Shown: positions 48,973 to 57,624 of the stretch, one piece after another
Position numbering within the stretch: the stretch's first letter is position 1
Layout: each line of letters starts with the position of its first letter
Source of the DNA: Clostridium aciditolerans
GTDB lineage: Bacteria; Bacillota; Clostridia; Clostridiales; Clostridiaceae
NCBI RefSeq assembly: GCF_016316925.1
Contig: NZ_JAEEGB010000005.1
Coordinates: 372,001 to 436,000 of the forward strand
Direction: 5' to 3'
DNA length: 64,000 nt
The notes under the pieces: generated by a model
What the model was told of the DNA's origin: nothing
The model's database searches: none
The model's input: only the letters and a program-made list of their open reading frames with translations
Program-made: the position numbers and the translations under genes

Positions 48973-50820
48973 TTATTTTTCATCTTCGCCTAAATGATAA
49001 GGATGAGTTGTAATTATAACATTTTCGTTTCTCAATAAGGTTTCCCTAATAAAGAAACTAGTATGATTGTGCAGAAATTCTCCCCACCATTCGTGAACTA
49101 TAAATTCAGGTAGCACAACTGTTATTTTTTCGTTTTCTCCCGCAGCTTCTGCTATGTCACTTATATACTTGATTAATGGTGTAACTACAGCTCTGTATGG
49201 TGAGTACTTTGAAACTAAAAGTATATCTGTATTCAATTCCTTCCACCTAGTCTGAAGTTTCTCCATTGCCTCTTTACTTGTAGAAACATTTAAGGCTATT
49301 ACATCTGGTGTAATACTTCTTGCATATTGCAATGCATTTAACGCAGCCTTGTTTATGCTTTCTATAGGCACTATCATTATATGAGTAAATTTTCTGTCTA
49401 ACTGAGATTCTGCTAATTCATCACGATTAGTCCTCAAAAAGTCTGCCACACGATTGTAATGTCTCTTAACCCTTGTCATACCTAAGACAATTAAAGGAAT
49501 AAGTATTGCAACTATCCAAGCACCTTCAGCAAATTTTTCAAAAGTAATTATCAGTGTTGTGATAATTGTTATAAATGCACCAAATCCATTAATAAATGCG
49601 CGCTTTTTCCATCCTGGTTCTTTTACACTTCTCCAGTGAATAACCATACCTGTTTGTGCTAAGGTAAAGGATAGGAAAACACCAACTGAGTATAGTGGTA
49701 TTAATCTATGCGTTGTGGCATTAAATATAATAACAAGCACACATGCTACGAAAGATAGTGCTACTATACCTGTAGAAAAGCTTAGTCTTTTTCCTCTTAT
49801 AGTAAATTGTCTAGGAGCAAAACCATCCTTTCCTACTACATACATAAGCATTGGAAATCCTGTAAAAGCAGTATTACATGCCATAAGAAGTATTACAGCA
49901 GTAGTAAATTGTACAACATAGAACATAAAGGTTTTACCAAAAACACCATATGCAATTTGTGCAATTACAGTAGGATATCCTACTGGAACTGCATGATAAA
50001 ATCTCGCAAGTAATGAAGTTCCTCCAAATATAAATAATATTAACGCAGACAGCAAAACCATAACGGTTATTGCACTTTTTTGTCTAGGTTCCTTAAAGTT
50101 TGGAACAGAGTTGCTAACTGCTTCTAAACCTGTTAAGGCCGAACATCCTGATGAAAAGGCTCTTAAAATCAAAAATATACTTACAGCTCCAGATGCCTTT
50201 ATTTGTTCATTTACCATAGGAGTTGGAGCTCCATGTATTGAAAATTTTATCATGCCATATATAATCATAAAGATCATACTTAATATAAATAAGTAGGTTG
50301 GGATACTGAAAATTTTCGATGATTCACTTACCCCTCTTAAATTTAAAATGGTTAATATCGTTATCAGTCCTACAACTAAAGCAACTGTGTGTCTTCCTAA
50401 GCTTGGAAATGCGGATACAATTGCAGCAACACCTGAGCTAGCACTAACAGCTACCGTAAGAATATAGTCAATCAGAAGCGAAGCACCAGCAATCAAACCT
50501 GCTTTTACTCCTAAATTCTCCTTTGCTACTACATAAGCACCTCCACCCTGTGGGTATGCTCTTATAATCTGTATATATGACACTGTTAGTATTATTAAAA
50601 GTCCTATAATCATCAGAGAAACCCATCCCAGCCAAACATAGGACATTAAGCCTATTACAGCTATCAATACATAAAGAATCTCCTCCGCTGCATAGGCTAC
50701 CGATGATATTGCGTCGCTAGCCATGATTGCAAGTCCAAAAGGGACATTGTATTTTTCATGTGCCTGTTGTTCATTTGCCAGAGGTTCACCGATTAATACA
50801 TCTAGAAATTTTCTTATCAT
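48973..50820 (-). CDS. kimA: KimA-like potassium importer (APC superfamily)
   Basis: This 615-residue membrane protein has about twelve membrane segments followed by a cytosolic C-terminal domain (about 455-615). It resembles the high-affinity K+/H+ symporter KimA (YdaO) of Bacillus along its length: SDAISSVAYAAEEILYVL, YPQGGGAYVVAKENLGVKAG, FSSGCSALTGLEAVSNSVPN, FTIRGKRLSFSTGIV and the C-terminal HIMIVPIESINKAALNALQY. In relatives c-di-AMP inhibits transport and a ydaO riboswitch controls transcription; no such riboswitch is visible upstream here. The ATG at 50820 follows CGGAGGAGATAAC. It is monocistronic. General APC family permease would be the cautious name. Confidence 0.85.
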   Translation of the reverse strand: MIRKFLDVLIGEPLANEQQAHEKYNVPFGLAIMASDAISSVAYAAEEILYVLIAVIGLMSYVWLGWVSLMIIGLLIILTVSYIQIIRAYPQGGGAYVVAKENLGVKAGLIAGASLLIDYILTVAVSASSGVAAIVSAFPSLGRHTVALVVGLITILTILNLRGVSESSKIFSIPTYLFILSMIFMIIYGMIKFSIHGAPTPMVNEQIKASGAVSIFLILRAFSSGCSALTGLEAVSNSVPNFKEPRQKSAITVMVLLSALILFIFGGTSLLARFYHAVPVGYPTVIAQIAYGVFGKTFMFYVVQFTTAVILLMACNTAFTGFPMLMYVVGKDGFAPRQFTIRGKRLSFSTGIVALSFVACVLVIIFNATTHRLIPLYSVGVFLSFTLAQTGMVIHWRSVKEPGWKKRAFINGFGAFITIITTLIITFEKFAEGAWIVAILIPLIVLGMTRVKRHYNRVADFLRTNRDELAESQLDRKFTHIMIVPIESINKAALNALQYARSITPDVIALNVSTSKEAMEKLQTRWKELNTDILLVSKYSPYRAVVTPLIKYISDIAEAAGENEKITVVLPEFIVHEWWGEFLHNHTSFFIRETLLRNENVIITTHPYHLGEDEK

Positions 50821-50945
50821 GTTATCTCCTCCGCTCGGTAAATTTAATATTCAAATTAGTATATAATACCATAATTGACAAATCTACTAATATTATTAGT
50901 TTTTTCGCAAAATTTTATCCAGTATATAATCTTTTATTATAAACT

Positions 50946-50996
50946 AAAAGCTGTATATAAAAGCATATTATTTTGCTTTTATATACAGCTTTTTTA
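50946..50996. terminator. terminator of the PTS/alpha-glucosidase operon
   Basis: AAAAGCTGTATATAAAAGCA and its complement form a near-perfect stem with a short loop. On the minus strand it is followed by T-rich DNA, directly after the glucosidase stop codon at 50998. Confidence 0.85.
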
Positions 50997-50997
50997 G

Positions 50998-52662
50998 TTA
51001 CAACACTCTATAGACCCTTGCCTCATATGGTTTTAATACAAAACTTGTTATATAATCATGCTTATATACATCATAATTGCACAATAATAAATTACCATAT
51101 GATAACTTTATATCTTTATGATAATATATAGATTCCAAGTCTGATAAATTGCATATGACTATAACCTTTTCTCCACATAAAGTACGAGTATATGCATAAA
51201 TTTGCTCATTCTCCTCTAAAATCAAATCATAGCTGCCATATGTAAATATATCATTTTGCTTTTTAATAGAAATCATTTTTTTATAAAAATTCAGTATAGA
51301 ATTTGGGTCTTGTAGTTGTTTTTCTACATTAATCTCTTTGTAATTTTGATTAACTCCAATCCAGGGATTAACCGTGGAAAATCCTGCATTCAATGATTTA
51401 TCCCATTGCATAGGAGTCCGGGAGTTATCTCTTGATGATGGCCATATAATCTCCATTATATCTTCATGACTCATTCCTTGCTCCTTTTTAATAGCATACA
51501 TATTCTGAGTCTTTACATCATTGTACTCTTCAATTCTCTCAAATTTAACATTTGTCATACCAATTTCTTGGCCTTGATATATAAAGGGTGTACCCTGCAT
51601 CATAAAATACATTACCGCTAATGCAGTAGCACTCTCACGCCAGTATTCTCTATCATTACCCCAGGTAGATACAGCACGAGGTATATCGTGGTTTTCAATG
51701 TATAATGCATTCCATCCTTTATTTTCTAATCCCTTTTGCCATTTTGATAAAATCTTTTTTAAGTTTACAAGATTAAGTTTATTAGTTGTTCCATCATCCC
51801 ATAAATCTAAATGTTCAAACTGAAATATCATATTAAACTTTCCATTTTTATCTCCAACCCAAAGCTCTGCATCCTCGACCTTTACACCATTAGCTTCGCC
51901 AACAGTCATAATATCATACTTATCAAAAGTACTTTCCTTTAATTCCTTAAGATATTTATGAATTCCCTTTACATTCATATGTTTTTCAAAGGATGGTACA
52001 TAATCTAGTCTCTCTGGATTATGCATATCTTGCAATCCATCCTCTTTTTTTATATGACTTATTGCATCAACACGAAAGCCATCAATACCCTTATCTAACC
52101 ACCAGTTAATCATACTATAGATAGATTCACGCATTTCTCTATTTTCCCAGTTTAAATCTGGCTGCTTTGCTGAAAACAAATGCAGATAGTACTGCTCTGA
52201 TGATCCATCATATTCCCAGGCAGAACCTCCAAAAATACTTTCCCAGTTATTTGGCTCATTTCCGCCTTTGCCATCACGCCATATATACCAATCACGTTTT
52301 GGATTATCTTTTGAAGATCGAGACTCAATAAACCATGGATGTTCGTCACTAGTATGGTTGATAACCAGATCAATAATAAGCTTCATACCACGTCGATGAA
52401 CTTCCTTCATTAGTTTATCAAAATCATCCATTGTACCAAATTCCTGCATAATATCTTGATAATCACTAATATCATAGCCATTATCATCATTTGGCGACTT
52501 ATACATTGGACAAATCCATATTACATCAATTCCTAAGTCTTTTAGATAATCTAGCTTAGAAATTATACCCTGTAAATCACCTATTCCATCGCCATTAGAG
52601 TCCATAAAACTCGCGGGGTATATTTGATAGGCAATGGCTTCTTTCCACCAAATTTTCTTCAT
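50998..52662 (-). CDS. GH13 alpha-glucosidase / oligo-1,6-glucosidase
   Basis: This 554-residue glycoside hydrolase family 13 enzyme starts WWKEAIAYQIYPASFMDSNG. The catalytic set is intact: nucleophile in GFRVDAISHIKK, acid/base glutamate in VGEANGV, and the transition-state aspartate in YIENHDIPRAVS. The QPDLNWENREMR block and the C-terminal LKPYEARVYRVL are typical of MalL/YugT-type enzymes that hydrolyse short alpha-1,6 or alpha-1,4 glucosides. It is the last gene of a PTS operon and overlaps the ROK kinase stop by four bases. It probably acts on the sugar, or its phosphate, delivered by the PTS; isomaltose-type glucosides are likely, but trehalose phosphate is not excluded. Confidence 0.9.
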   Translation of the reverse strand: MKKIWWKEAIAYQIYPASFMDSNGDGIGDLQGIISKLDYLKDLGIDVIWICPMYKSPNDDNGYDISDYQDIMQEFGTMDDFDKLMKEVHRRGMKLIIDLVINHTSDEHPWFIESRSSKDNPKRDWYIWRDGKGGNEPNNWESIFGGSAWEYDGSSEQYYLHLFSAKQPDLNWENREMRESIYSMINWWLDKGIDGFRVDAISHIKKEDGLQDMHNPERLDYVPSFEKHMNVKGIHKYLKELKESTFDKYDIMTVGEANGVKVEDAELWVGDKNGKFNMIFQFEHLDLWDDGTTNKLNLVNLKKILSKWQKGLENKGWNALYIENHDIPRAVSTWGNDREYWRESATALAVMYFMMQGTPFIYQGQEIGMTNVKFERIEEYNDVKTQNMYAIKKEQGMSHEDIMEIIWPSSRDNSRTPMQWDKSLNAGFSTVNPWIGVNQNYKEINVEKQLQDPNSILNFYKKMISIKKQNDIFTYGSYDLILEENEQIYAYTRTLCGEKVIVICNLSDLESIYYHKDIKLSYGNLLLCNYDVYKHDYITSFVLKPYEARVYRVL

Positions 52663-53618
52663 ATAGTATCTTTCCTTTCCATTATAGCAAGAGCAATAGC
52701 CCCTATAACTCCTGCATCAGTTCCTAATGCCGCAGGTACTATACTTGTGCTTTTCCACATAGACTCAAAACATCTATCCTTGACTACTTCATTTATCTTA
52801 TCAAAGACTATTTGTCCCCCCTTTGAAACTCCACCACCAATTATAACTACCTCTGGATCAAAGGAGGTGATTACATTAGCAACACATATCCCAAGGTAAT
52901 TTAAAGCTTTGTTAAGTACCTTTTGTGCTAATTCATCCCCTTTTTCCGCTTCTTTAAATACCTCAAAGGATGTTACCTTTTCATAATGAGCTAAAGAAGT
53001 TTTTTCCTCCTTTTTTATTGCTTCATTTGCAGCTTTACCTATAGCTGTACCTGAGGCTAAAGCCTCTGCACAACCGTAGTTTCCACAATTACAGCGAGGA
53101 CCATCTTTTTCTAAAGTCATATGTCCTATTTCCATGGCATTACAGGTATTTCCCCTATATATTCTTCCATTTAGTACAGCACCACCACCTATACCAGTGG
53201 AAACTGTTATAAACACCATATTATTTATACCTTTTCCAGCTCCAAAAACATACTCACCAATAGCTGCTACATTAGCATCATTGTCTAAGTAAACTGGAAT
53301 ATTGAATTTATCTTTTAAAGATTTAACCACATTAAAATTCCTAAAAGGAAGATTTGGAGCAGTAATAATTTTTCCTTCTTTTACGTTTAAAATCCCTGGA
53401 CATCCTATTCCTATAGCTAAAACATCATCCTTATTAACCTTAGATTCCCCTAATACCATTTCTCCTACAGATATTATCCCCTCTAATACTGCCTCTTCTC
53501 CATCTTCTGCTTTTGTAGGAAGTGTATACTTTGCAATTATATCTCCATTAAAATTTGCAAGAGCTCCATTTATCTTTGTTCCACCTAAATCAATTCCTAT
53601 GATATATTTATTTTCCAT
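52659..53618 (-). CDS. ROK family sugar kinase (glucokinase)
   Basis: This 319-residue kinase has the ASKHA phosphate loop IGIDLGGTKINGALANF, the DNDANVAAIGEYVFG substrate region, and the ROK zinc motif GHMTLEKDGPRCNCGNYGCAE. It phosphorylates glucose released by the glucosidase encoded next. The ATG at 53618 follows AAGGAGTGATTATT; the start overlaps the end of the upstream nuclease-like gene by 11 bases. This is a metabolic kinase rather than a ROK repressor, because no helix-turn-helix precedes it. Confidence 0.9.
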   Translation of the reverse strand: MENKYIIGIDLGGTKINGALANFNGDIIAKYTLPTKAEDGEEAVLEGIISVGEMVLGESKVNKDDVLAIGIGCPGILNVKEGKIITAPNLPFRNFNVVKSLKDKFNIPVYLDNDANVAAIGEYVFGAGKGINNMVFITVSTGIGGGAVLNGRIYRGNTCNAMEIGHMTLEKDGPRCNCGNYGCAEALASGTAIGKAANEAIKKEEKTSLAHYEKVTSFEVFKEAEKGDELAQKVLNKALNYLGICVANVITSFDPEVVIIGGGVSKGGQIVFDKINEVVKDRCFESMWKSTSIVPAALGTDAGVIGAIALAIMERKDTI

Positions 53619-54414
53619 AATAATCACTCCTTATTTCTACCTCTACTCCATAATGATCTGACACTACCATACTATTAATACCATTAAATATTACTTTAGA
53701 GTACTTAACATCTACTTTTTTATTTGCTAATATTAAATCTAATCTCAAATCATTTTTATTCTGATCCCAACCATCTATATTTCCTTTTACCGTTATTCCA
53801 CTATCCTTTTCCTTATCAATAGAAAAGGTATCATATAATCCCTTTTCTATTAAATAATCATATCCTTCTCTTTTTATAAAAGCATTATTATTAAAGTCTC
53901 CCATAAAAAATGTCAATTTGCCCTTCTCTATTCTGCTCATCAATTTATCCACCTGATCTTTAAAAGGCTCCTCTTCATCATTCCACCATCCTAAGTGACA
54001 GGAATAGAAATCTATAAGCTTTTTATCAATTCTTATAGATGCACCAACAACCTTTCTAGTCTTCCAAAAACTTAAGTCTCTACTCCTACTGACGAAGAAG
54101 TAGTGTTCTTCTTCGATTTTATGTTTAGTAAGAATACTTACTCCTTCTTCATAGGTTTCATAGCCTATATGTGAAAAATCCCAAAGCATTTTATATTTAT
54201 TGCATCCCAGTTTACCTAATTCTTTTATTAAAACTAAAGCAAAATTGTCCTTTTTTATATTTTCAAAAATTTTTTCTTCTTTTATAGATTGATTTACTTC
54301 TTGAAGAGCAATTACATCATAGTCTTTTTCATATATGGTTCTTGCAATAATTTTTATTTTTTCTTCTTGATTACTTTCCATCCAAGAATGACAATTTAAA
54401 GTTAAAAGTTTCAT
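53608..54414 (-). CDS. endonuclease/exonuclease/phosphatase (EEP) family protein in a sugar operon
   Basis: This 268-residue protein has all EEP superfamily motifs: TLNCHSW, IALQEVNQS, FYSCHLGWW (catalytic histidine), FMGDFNNNAF, RLDLILAN and VSDHYGVEVEI (final aspartate-histidine). Such enzymes cleave phosphodiesters or phosphomonoesters with a metal ion. In this operon it sits between a PTS permease and a sugar kinase, with one base separating it from the permease gene and an 11-base overlap with the kinase gene, so it is co-translated with them. A sugar-phosphate phosphatase role, dephosphorylating imported sugar for the glucosidase, is an attractive inference. It has no signal peptide. 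Confidence 0.85.
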   Translation of the reverse strand: MKLLTLNCHSWMESNQEEKIKIIARTIYEKDYDVIALQEVNQSIKEEKIFENIKKDNFALVLIKELGKLGCNKYKMLWDFSHIGYETYEEGVSILTKHKIEEEHYFFVSRSRDLSFWKTRKVVGASIRIDKKLIDFYSCHLGWWNDEEEPFKDQVDKLMSRIEKGKLTFFMGDFNNNAFIKREGYDYLIEKGLYDTFSIDKEKDSGITVKGNIDGWDQNKNDLRLDLILANKKVDVKYSKVIFNGINSMVVSDHYGVEVEIRSDYYGK

Positions 54415-54415
54415 A

Positions 54416-56098
54416 TTAGACCCCTAAAATATCTATTATATTGGATTTTATAATATCAGCTTTTGGTCCATATATAGCTTGAACGCCTTTATCTTTTATT
54501 ATTAGCCCAATAGCTTTATTATCTTTCCATTCCTTTTCTTTACCAACTAACTCTATGTTTTTAACTGTTACACGTAGACGAGTCATACAAGCATCTACAT
54601 CTACTATATTATCTTTTCCACCTAATAATTTTATAGCGTTATAAGCTATTTCGTCATTTATTGCAAAGGCAGCTTCATTCTTTACTTCTGAATTTTTTTC
54701 CTTTGAATTATTGCTGTTTTCAACAATATCTACATCATTACCAGCACGGCCTGGTGTAGGGATATTAAACTTTTTAATCATAAAGTTAAACATGAAGTAG
54801 CTTACAAATAAGAAGGCTACTGCTACTAGAACAAAACTTATTAAATCCTTTGTTAGCCCTGCATTTACCATCATTGGAGTACGAGCTAATAATTCTATAA
54901 AACCAAAGGCATGAACACGTAAGTTAATTAAATCTGCCATTGCAAAAGCAATCCCTGTAAGTATAGCATAAGCTCCGTATAAAATAGGTGAAGTAAACAT
55001 GAACATAAATTCAATAGGCTCTGTAACACCTGTTAAAAACACCGCTAATGCTGCTGAAAGATACATAGATTTATACTTTGCTCTTTTTTCCACATCTACA
55101 TTTCTATACATTGCTACAGCTGCACCTATTAGCGTCGCAGTAGAGGTTATTACTTGACCCGCCTTGAAACGTGCAGGATGCACTGTTGCAAGTAAATTAT
55201 TATAACCAGCCATGTCTCCTGCCGCTTTTAAATTATTTAAATCAGTAACCCAAGCCAACCATAATGGATCTTGTCCAGATACAATCTGTCCTATTTTATC
55301 ACCAGTTAGTATAGTATAATTTCCTCCAAGAGGAGTATAATTTATTGGAATTGTTATTAAGTGATGTAATCCAAAAGGTAATAATAAACGTTCAAGAGAA
55401 CCATACACAAAGGTAGATATAAAGGGTGCACTATCCTTTGATGTAGCTATCCATTTTCCAAAGTTATTTATTCCAGCTTGCACAACTGGCCAAAATACGG
55501 CAAGTACTGCTGCAAAAACAAGTGATTGTACTATAACTACGAAAGGTACAAAACGCTTTCCATTGAAGAATGAAAGTGAATTAGGTAGCTTGTCATAATT
55601 GTAATACTTATTATATAATGCTGCTCCTAAGAAACCTGAAATTATACCTACAAACACACCCATATTTAGAGCTGGTGCTCCAAGTACTGATATAAAGTAA
55701 TCCTTAACTAAAAGCTTGCCACCTAAAATATTTGTTACAACTGCATTAGGATCTGCAAGCATTGCTGATGATACCCCAAATATTGCTCCTGTAATACGAT
55801 TAATAAGTATAAAAGCTATTGAAGATGCAAAAGCACCACCAGCACGTTCCTTAGCCCAGGAACCTCCAATCGCCACTGCGAATAATAAGTTTAGATTAAC
55901 TATTATTCCCCAACCTATATCTTCAACTATGTGCCCAACAAGATTAATAATTGCTGAACCTCCAAAAAATATTCCTAAAACCTTTCCTAAAGAAATCATA
56001 AGTCCTGCAGCAGGCATTACTGCAACAACTACTAATAGCGCTTTACCAAATTTCTGCCAAAAATCAAATGAAACTAACTTAGCTTTTTGTAATGACAT
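54416..56098 (-). CDS. PTS transporter subunit EIICB, alpha-glucoside/glucose family
   Basis: This 560-residue permease has the PTS_EIIC domain (about 1-440; FGKALLVVVAVMPAAGLMI, YGSLERLLLPFGLHHLITIP, FLTGVTEPIEFMFMF) and a C-terminal EIIB domain with the phospho-cysteine in VDACMTRLRVTV near residue 505. There is no EIIA domain, so it must borrow one from elsewhere. The glucose/maltose-type EIIC with a co-operonic glucosidase points to an alpha-linked disaccharide. The ATG at 56098 follows GGGGAGGAAGAAG; a TTG at 56113 is unlikely. Two LacI-type operators lie upstream. Confidence 0.92.
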   Translation of the reverse strand: MSLQKAKLVSFDFWQKFGKALLVVVAVMPAAGLMISLGKVLGIFFGGSAIINLVGHIVEDIGWGIIVNLNLLFAVAIGGSWAKERAGGAFASSIAFILINRITGAIFGVSSAMLADPNAVVTNILGGKLLVKDYFISVLGAPALNMGVFVGIISGFLGAALYNKYYNYDKLPNSLSFFNGKRFVPFVVIVQSLVFAAVLAVFWPVVQAGINNFGKWIATSKDSAPFISTFVYGSLERLLLPFGLHHLITIPINYTPLGGNYTILTGDKIGQIVSGQDPLWLAWVTDLNNLKAAGDMAGYNNLLATVHPARFKAGQVITSTATLIGAAVAMYRNVDVEKRAKYKSMYLSAALAVFLTGVTEPIEFMFMFTSPILYGAYAILTGIAFAMADLINLRVHAFGFIELLARTPMMVNAGLTKDLISFVLVAVAFLFVSYFMFNFMIKKFNIPTPGRAGNDVDIVENSNNSKEKNSEVKNEAAFAINDEIAYNAIKLLGGKDNIVDVDACMTRLRVTVKNIELVGKEKEWKDNKAIGLIIKDKGVQAIYGPKADIIKSNIIDILGV

Positions 56099-56142
56099 CT
56101 TCTTCCTCCCCAATCTTAAATAATTATAAACTATTGCTTCAA

Positions 56143-56196
56143 CTCATGCAAACGTTACTCATCATTTTTATATTATTTGCGCAAACGTTTGCCTAT
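56143..56196. promoter_or_regulatory. two LacI/CcpA-type operators upstream of the PTS operon
   Basis: TGCAAACGTTA (56147-56157) and the perfect palindrome GCAAACGTTTGC (56181-56192) share the GCAAACGTT core of LacI-family sites. A related site lies before the lacI gene (57383), so the local LacI protein is the likely ligand; CcpA could use the same type of site. Confidence 0.72.
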
Positions 56197-56308
56197 GGTT
56201 AAATTATATTTTTAAATGAAAAGGTTGTCAATACACATTGCTTAAATTAATTATAATTTCACCAATAAGGCATATGAATACTTACTCTTCTTTTTTATTT
56301 CTGATAAA

Positions 56309-56347
56309 ATAGAAATTGCTTGTACAGTATAGTACAAGCAATTTTTA
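56309..56347. terminator. terminator at the end of lacI
   Basis: AAATTGCTTGTAC / GTACAAGCAATTT with a six-base loop, strongest on the plus strand (T8 nearby) but also usable on the minus strand right after the lacI stop. Confidence 0.75.
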
Positions 56348-57349
56348 TTTTTTTACAGTTGATTCTCGTTCTATTAAATTAGTTTCTATGATGTAATGCG
56401 TTTCTTTTATTCTATTCTGTAGCCTATCAACCAATAACTTTGCAGCGTAATATCCTATTTCCCTTGAATTAATATCCACTGAAGTTAAAGATGGCTTTTG
56501 ATATTCTGCCAATGGATTGTTATTAAAGCCTACTATGCTTATGCCTTTAATATTGTTCTCTACTAAATAGGAATTAACTCCAAAAGCGAGAAGGTCATCT
56601 GTAGTTACTATTGCCGTAGGAATCTTTATATCTAATATTGTTTTCATCGCTTCGTAACCTAAATCTTTTTTAAAAGCGCCAACCTCTATAATAGTAGTTT
56701 CATCAACATCAACACCATGAATTTTATGTGCTTGTTTATATCCACTTAATCTATCTTTAGATACATTTAACTCACTATTAGCTCCAATAAAAGCAATTTC
56801 CTTATGTCCTCTACGCAGTAATTTACTAACTACATCATACATAGCATGAAAATTATCATTATCTACCCAAAGCACATTTTTTGTATCTTCAGGTCTTCCA
56901 ATTACTACAAAAGGGAACTCTATTTCCTGAAGATATTTTATACACTTGTCCTTAAAACGAGCTACAGTAAGAATTATTCCATCAACTAAATTACTGTTAA
57001 CATAATTCCTTATAGACTCTTCTTCCTCTTCTTCTGTCTTACAAAAAGTATACATTATATAATATCCTGACTTTTTGGCATAAGCACTTATGCCTGTCAT
57101 AACCTGTATAAAGAATGGATTCTTAGATAAGTCCTCTGCTTCACTTGGTAATACTATGCCTATAACTTTAGTCGCCTTATTGGTTAAGCTTCTAGCTATT
57201 ATATTAGGATGGTAATTTAGTTTTTTTATTGCATCATTAACTCTTTTCTTTGTTTCCTCACTTATCCTAGGGTTTTCAGCAATAACTCTTGATACCGTTG
57301 ATGGAGAAACATTTGCTTCTCTCGCCACATCTTTTATTGTGACACTCAT
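56345..57349 (-). CDS. LacI family transcriptional regulator of the alpha-glucoside operon
   Basis: This 334-residue repressor has an N-terminal LacI helix-turn-helix (VTIKDVAREANVSPSTVSRV), the hinge helix NIIARSLTNKATKVIGI and a periplasmic-binding-type effector domain. The ATG at 57349 follows AGGATGTGAATTGC; the frame extends three codons further. It is upstream of the PTS operon on the same strand with its own terminator between. Matching AAACGTT operators precede both its own gene and the PTS gene, which indicates autoregulation and sugar-induced control. Confidence 0.92.
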   Translation of the reverse strand: MSVTIKDVAREANVSPSTVSRVIAENPRISEETKKRVNDAIKKLNYHPNIIARSLTNKATKVIGIVLPSEAEDLSKNPFFIQVMTGISAYAKKSGYYIMYTFCKTEEEEEESIRNYVNSNLVDGIILTVARFKDKCIKYLQEIEFPFVVIGRPEDTKNVLWVDNDNFHAMYDVVSKLLRRGHKEIAFIGANSELNVSKDRLSGYKQAHKIHGVDVDETTIIEVGAFKKDLGYEAMKTILDIKIPTAIVTTDDLLAFGVNSYLVENNIKGISIVGFNNNPLAEYQKPSLTSVDINSREIGYYAAKLLVDRLQNRIKETHYIIETNLIERESTVKK

Positions 57350-57380
57350 GCAATTCACATCCTATTCTTTATTATAATAT

Positions 57381-57398
57381 TGTTCAAACGTTTTCATA
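57381..57398. promoter_or_regulatory. LacI-type operator upstream of lacI
   Basis: TTCAAACGTTTTCA shares the CAAACGTT core with the two sites before the PTS operon, consistent with autoregulation. Confidence 0.6.
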
Positions 57399-57567
57399 CA
57401 CCATAATTTTATATAAATAAATCTAGAGTGTCAATATTATTATTGGGTTTTCTTTTTGTAAAGTTTTAAATATCAGCACTAAATTTAGTTTGATAATTTT
57501 TAAATATACTCACTTTACACTTATTATACAAAAAAATCATAGAAAATAGTTGCATAATAAATTAACA

Positions 57568-57612
57568 AAAAATACAACTGCCTGTAAGCATCCATTTAAG
57601 GCACCTACAGAC
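57568..57612 (-). terminator. terminator of the lantibiotic-type ABC/two-component operon
   Basis: On the minus strand an imperfect stem CTGTCTGTAGG-GCC / TGC-TACAGGCAG is followed by TTGTATTTTTTG, 12 bases past the kinase stop. Confidence 0.75.
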
Positions 57613-57624
57613 AGCCCAATCCAC

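Noticed and set aside
50821-50945. Possible ydaO/c-di-AMP riboswitch in front of the KimA-like gene
   Set aside because: The region is short and AT-rich, without the conserved ydaO riboswitch helices or motifs.
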